Part shown: positions 6,545 through 8,092 of the stretch, piece by piece
Numbering within the stretch: position 1 is the first letter of the stretch
Layout: every line of letters starts with the position of its first letter
Source: JBFWQM01 sp050249455
GTDB lineage: Bacteria > Pseudomonadota > Alphaproteobacteria > MPNO01 > VGEU01
Assembly: GCA_050249455.1 (NCBI GenBank)
Contig: JBFWQM010000237.1
Coordinates: forward strand, 1 to 8,092
DNA length: 8,092 bases
Direction of reading: 5' to 3'
Notes under the pieces: generated by a model
The model's input: only the letters and a program-made list of their open reading frames with translations
The model's database searches: none
What the model was told of the DNA's origin: nothing
Program-made: the position numbers and the translations under genes

Positions 6545-6576
6545 ATGATCCGCGGCAGGTAACTGCCGCGGATCAT
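6545..6576 (+). terminator. Terminator-like perfect hairpin closing the six-gene unit
   Basis: ATGATCCGCGGCAG (6545-6558) and CTGCCGCGGATCAT (6563-6576) pair perfectly over 14 bp with a GTAA loop. It begins 27 bases after the FAH stop. The following bases (TACATATTTA) are A+T-rich but contain no clean T-run, so it may be a weak intrinsic terminator, a bidirectional one or a 3'-end stabilising structure. Confidence 0.7.
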
Positions 6577-6707
6577 TACATATTTAGGCATTTACTTTAG
6601 ACGATAACCAGTTTCCGCAGGCCTTCCGCAAGACTTCCTTGCGACGGTGGCGATGCGGGTCCGGCACAGACGACTGTGGCGCCTGCAACCGCGGAGGAGC
6701 GTCACGA
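6577..6707 (+). promoter_or_regulatory. Intergenic region upstream of the RTX gene with an A+T-rich island
   Basis: Positions 6577-6612 (TACATATTTAGGCATTTACT onward) are the most A+T-rich stretch of the window and directly precede a gene, so a promoter is likely here. I see no clean -35/-10 pair. A perfect 6-bp inverted repeat CGCAAG-ACTTC-CTTGCG lies at 6627-6643, between the island and the gene start, and may be an operator or a leader hairpin. Confidence 0.4.
6693..6699 (+). promoter_or_regulatory. Strong ribosome binding site that fixes the GTG start of the RTX gene
   Basis: GGAGGAG, a full anti-16S match, lies eight bases before GTG 6708. It decides the start of a gene whose reading frame has no early ATG. 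Confidence 0.75.
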
Positions 6708-8092
6708 GTGCCCGACCACGATCCATCGCCGCCGGCCGAGGCGGACGACACGCTGCCCCGGCAGACCGTCGCGCCCCTCGAAGATCGCAAGACAGCCGCG
6801 ACGGAGCACCCGGGCGACCCGGCCGGCCACGGCTTTCTGGCCCACGTGAACGTCGGCACGCAGGCCGCCGCGGCGGACGAGCGAGCCATCGCCGGCGCGG
6901 CCGCCCATCCGCCCGGCGACGACCCCGGCGCCTTGCCGGGGATGCCGGCCGGCGATCCGACGGCCGATGGCGCCGCCGCGCCCGGCCAGGCGGCCGTTCC
7001 CGACGTGGCGGCACCCCGCGGCGGGAGCCCGGCCGCGGGGTTCAACATCGCCGAGCGCAGCATCGAGACGCCGCAGGACCCGCCGGGCGGACGCGCGGCG
7101 CCGTCTGGCGCCGTCGTGGCCGCACCGGCTCCGGACGAGGCCACGCCCGACGCCACCGGATCCGCGGCCGAGATTCACCAGGCCGATGCGGGCCCGGCCG
7201 ACGCGCTGCCGCAGGCGATCGACGCGGCGGGCGATCCGGGGGTCGCGGGGCCGGCTCCCGCGGACGGCGAAGCGCCGGACGCGGCCGGCGCCGCTCCGCC
7301 GACCGGCGCGCCGCCGGAGAGCGGCGATGCACCGCCGTCACCGCCGGCTTCCCCGGCCGCCGGGTCCGGCGAAGCGGCGATCCCGCCCGCTGACGACGCC
7401 GGGCCGGCCACATCCCCGTCGGCCGAGGCCGCCGCCCCGCCGGCGGCCGCCGTCCTCGCGCCGACCGCACCTGCAGTGACGGCCATCGCCACTGCGGCCG
7501 AGGACGGGTCTCCGTCCATCGGCGGCGGCGCCGGCGACGACACCCTGGCCGGCGGGGCCGGGAACGACAGCATCAGCGGCAACGCCGGAAACGACGTCCT
7601 CAAGGGCGGCGCCGGCGACGACACGCTGATCGGCGGCGCCGGGAACGACAGCATCAGCGGCAACGCCGGAAACGACGTCCTCAAGGGCGGCGCCGGCGAC
7701 GACACGCTCGCCGGCGGCTCAGGGAACGATAGCATCAGCGGCGGGGCCGGCAACGACGTCCTGACCGGCGGCGCCGGCGACGACACCCTGGCCGGCGGCG
7801 CCGGGAACGACAGCATCAGCGGCAACGCCGGAAACGACGTCCTGAAGGGCGGCGCCGGCGACGACACCCTGGCCGGCGGCGCCGGGAACGACAGCATCAG
7901 CGGCAACGCCGGAAACGACGTCCTCAAGGGCGGCGCCGGCGACGACACCCTGGCCGGCGGGGCCGGGAACGACAGCATCAATGGCAACGCCGGCAACGAC
8001 GTCCTCAAGGGCGGCGCCGGCGACGACACGCTGTTCGGCGGCGCCGGGAACGACAGCATCAGCGGCAACGCCGGAAACGACGTCCTGAAGGG
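6708..8092 (+). CDS. RTX (hemolysin-type calcium-binding repeat) protein, N-terminal 461 codons, runs off the window
   Basis: Open from GTG 6708 to the window end with no stop. Residues 1-272 are low-complexity and rich in Ala, Pro, Gly and Asp, with no cysteine, no signal peptide and no domain I recognise; the only less biased patches are around GHGFLAHVNVGTQ (40-52) and GFNIAERSIE (111-120). From residue 273 the protein is an unbroken run of GGxGxDxUx nonapeptides, which in RTX proteins bind Ca2+ and fold as a parallel beta-roll outside the cell. Lack of a Sec signal fits type I secretion, whose signal would be at the unseen C-terminus. No secretion genes are in the window. The role (adhesin, S-layer-like protein, enzyme, bacteriocin-like toxin) cannot be told without the rest. 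Other frames here are also open, including a long Pro/Ala/Ser-rich one on the minus strand, but the start signal and repeat motif settle this frame. Confidence 0.88.
   Translation, partial: MPDHDPSPPAEADDTLPRQTVAPLEDRKTAATEHPGDPAGHGFLAHVNVGTQAAAADERAIAGAAAHPPGDDPGALPGMPAGDPTADGAAAPGQAAVPDVAAPRGGSPAAGFNIAERSIETPQDPPGGRAAPSGAVVAAPAPDEATPDATGSAAEIHQADAGPADALPQAIDAAGDPGVAGPAPADGEAPDAAGAAPPTGAPPESGDAPPSPPASPAAGSGEAAIPPADDAGPATSPSAEAAAPPAAAVLAPTAPAVTAIATAAEDGSPSIGGGAGDDTLAGGAGNDSISGNAGNDVLKGGAGDDTLIGGAGNDSISGNAGNDVLKGGAGDDTLAGGSGNDSISGGAGNDVLTGGAGDDTLAGGAGNDSISGNAGNDVLKGGAGDDTLAGGAGNDSISGNAGNDVLKGGAGDDTLAGGAGNDSINGNAGNDVLKGGAGDDTLFGGAGNDSISGNAGNDVLK
7524..8092 (+). repeat. Seven tandem 81-bp units encoding 27-residue RTX triplets, continuing past the window
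   Basis: Units begin at 7524, 7605, 7686, 7767, 7848, 7929 and 8010, and the last two bases of the window start an eighth. Each encodes three different nonapeptides in fixed order: GGAGDDTLx, GGAGNDSIS, GNAGNDVLK. The x position varies (A, I, A, A, A, A, F). Unit 3 is the most divergent (GGSGNDSIS, GGAGNDVLT). Units 4 and 5 encode identical protein and differ at one base (CTG versus CTC). This pattern shows recent expansion by duplication of the 81-bp unit, not of single 27-bp nonapeptides. Confidence 0.95.

Noticed and set aside
6647..7393. Plus-strand Arg-rich frame overlapping the RTX gene head
   Set aside because: The composition is dominated by Arg/Gly/Ala/Pro from GC-rich DNA read out of frame, and it stops before the repeats. 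The frame starting at 6708 has the strong ribosome site and continues into the RTX repeats.
7175..8068. Minus-strand frame encoding a repetitive Pro/Ala/Ser/Leu protein (LSFPAPPxxVSSPAPP repeats)
   Set aside because: Its repeats are the exact antisense of the plus-strand RTX units. The plus strand has a full Shine-Dalgarno site and the textbook GGxGxDxUx motif, so the minus frame is a by-product.
7524..8092. Possible CRISPR-like or satellite repeat array
   Set aside because: The 81-bp periodicity is in frame, has no unique spacers and encodes RTX nonapeptides.

Overview
The window is GC-rich throughout, with strong G/C preference at third codon positions, and its gene families (TRAP transporter, luciferase-like monooxygenase, fumarylacetoacetate hydrolase family, RTX repeats) fit a high-GC alphaproteobacterium (Rhodospirillales/Rhizobiales-like). 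That taxonomic placement is inference; nothing in the window fixes a genus.

Layout. (1) Positions 1-391, minus strand: N-terminal 130 codons of a TRAP-type periplasmic solute-binding protein, cut by the window edge. (2) Positions 392-709: a 318-bp divergent control region with plausible sigma70-type promoters facing each way and a perfect 7-bp/5-nt/7-bp inverted repeat roughly equidistant from both. (3) Positions 710-6518, plus strand: a compact six-gene unit encoding a heme-oxygenase-like diiron oxidase (HDO) family protein with all six expected metal ligands, a complete TRAP transporter (binding protein, small DctQ and large DctM membrane subunits), a luciferase-like flavin-dependent monooxygenase, and a fumarylacetoacetate hydrolase (FAH) family enzyme. 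It ends in a perfect 14-bp-stem hairpin. (4) Positions 6577-6707: a short intergenic stretch beginning with an A+T-rich island. (5) Positions 6708-8092, plus strand: the first 461 codons of an RTX protein. It has a 272-residue Ala/Pro/Gly/Asp-rich N-terminal segment followed by seven near-identical 27-residue (81-bp) units of calcium-binding nonapeptides, and it runs off the window.

How the genes may work together. The six-gene unit reads as an uptake-and-degradation module. The TRAP system would import an organic acid, the diiron protein and the flavin monooxygenase would oxidise it or a derivative, and the FAH enzyme would cleave or hydrate a beta-diketo-acid-like product. I recognise no characterised pathway with this exact set, so the substrate is unknown. 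The divergent binding protein may be a second receptor for the same transporter or part of another one. No regulator or flavin reductase gene is in the window. The RTX gene is separated by the terminator-like hairpin and is probably an unrelated unit encoding a type I-secreted surface or extracellular protein.
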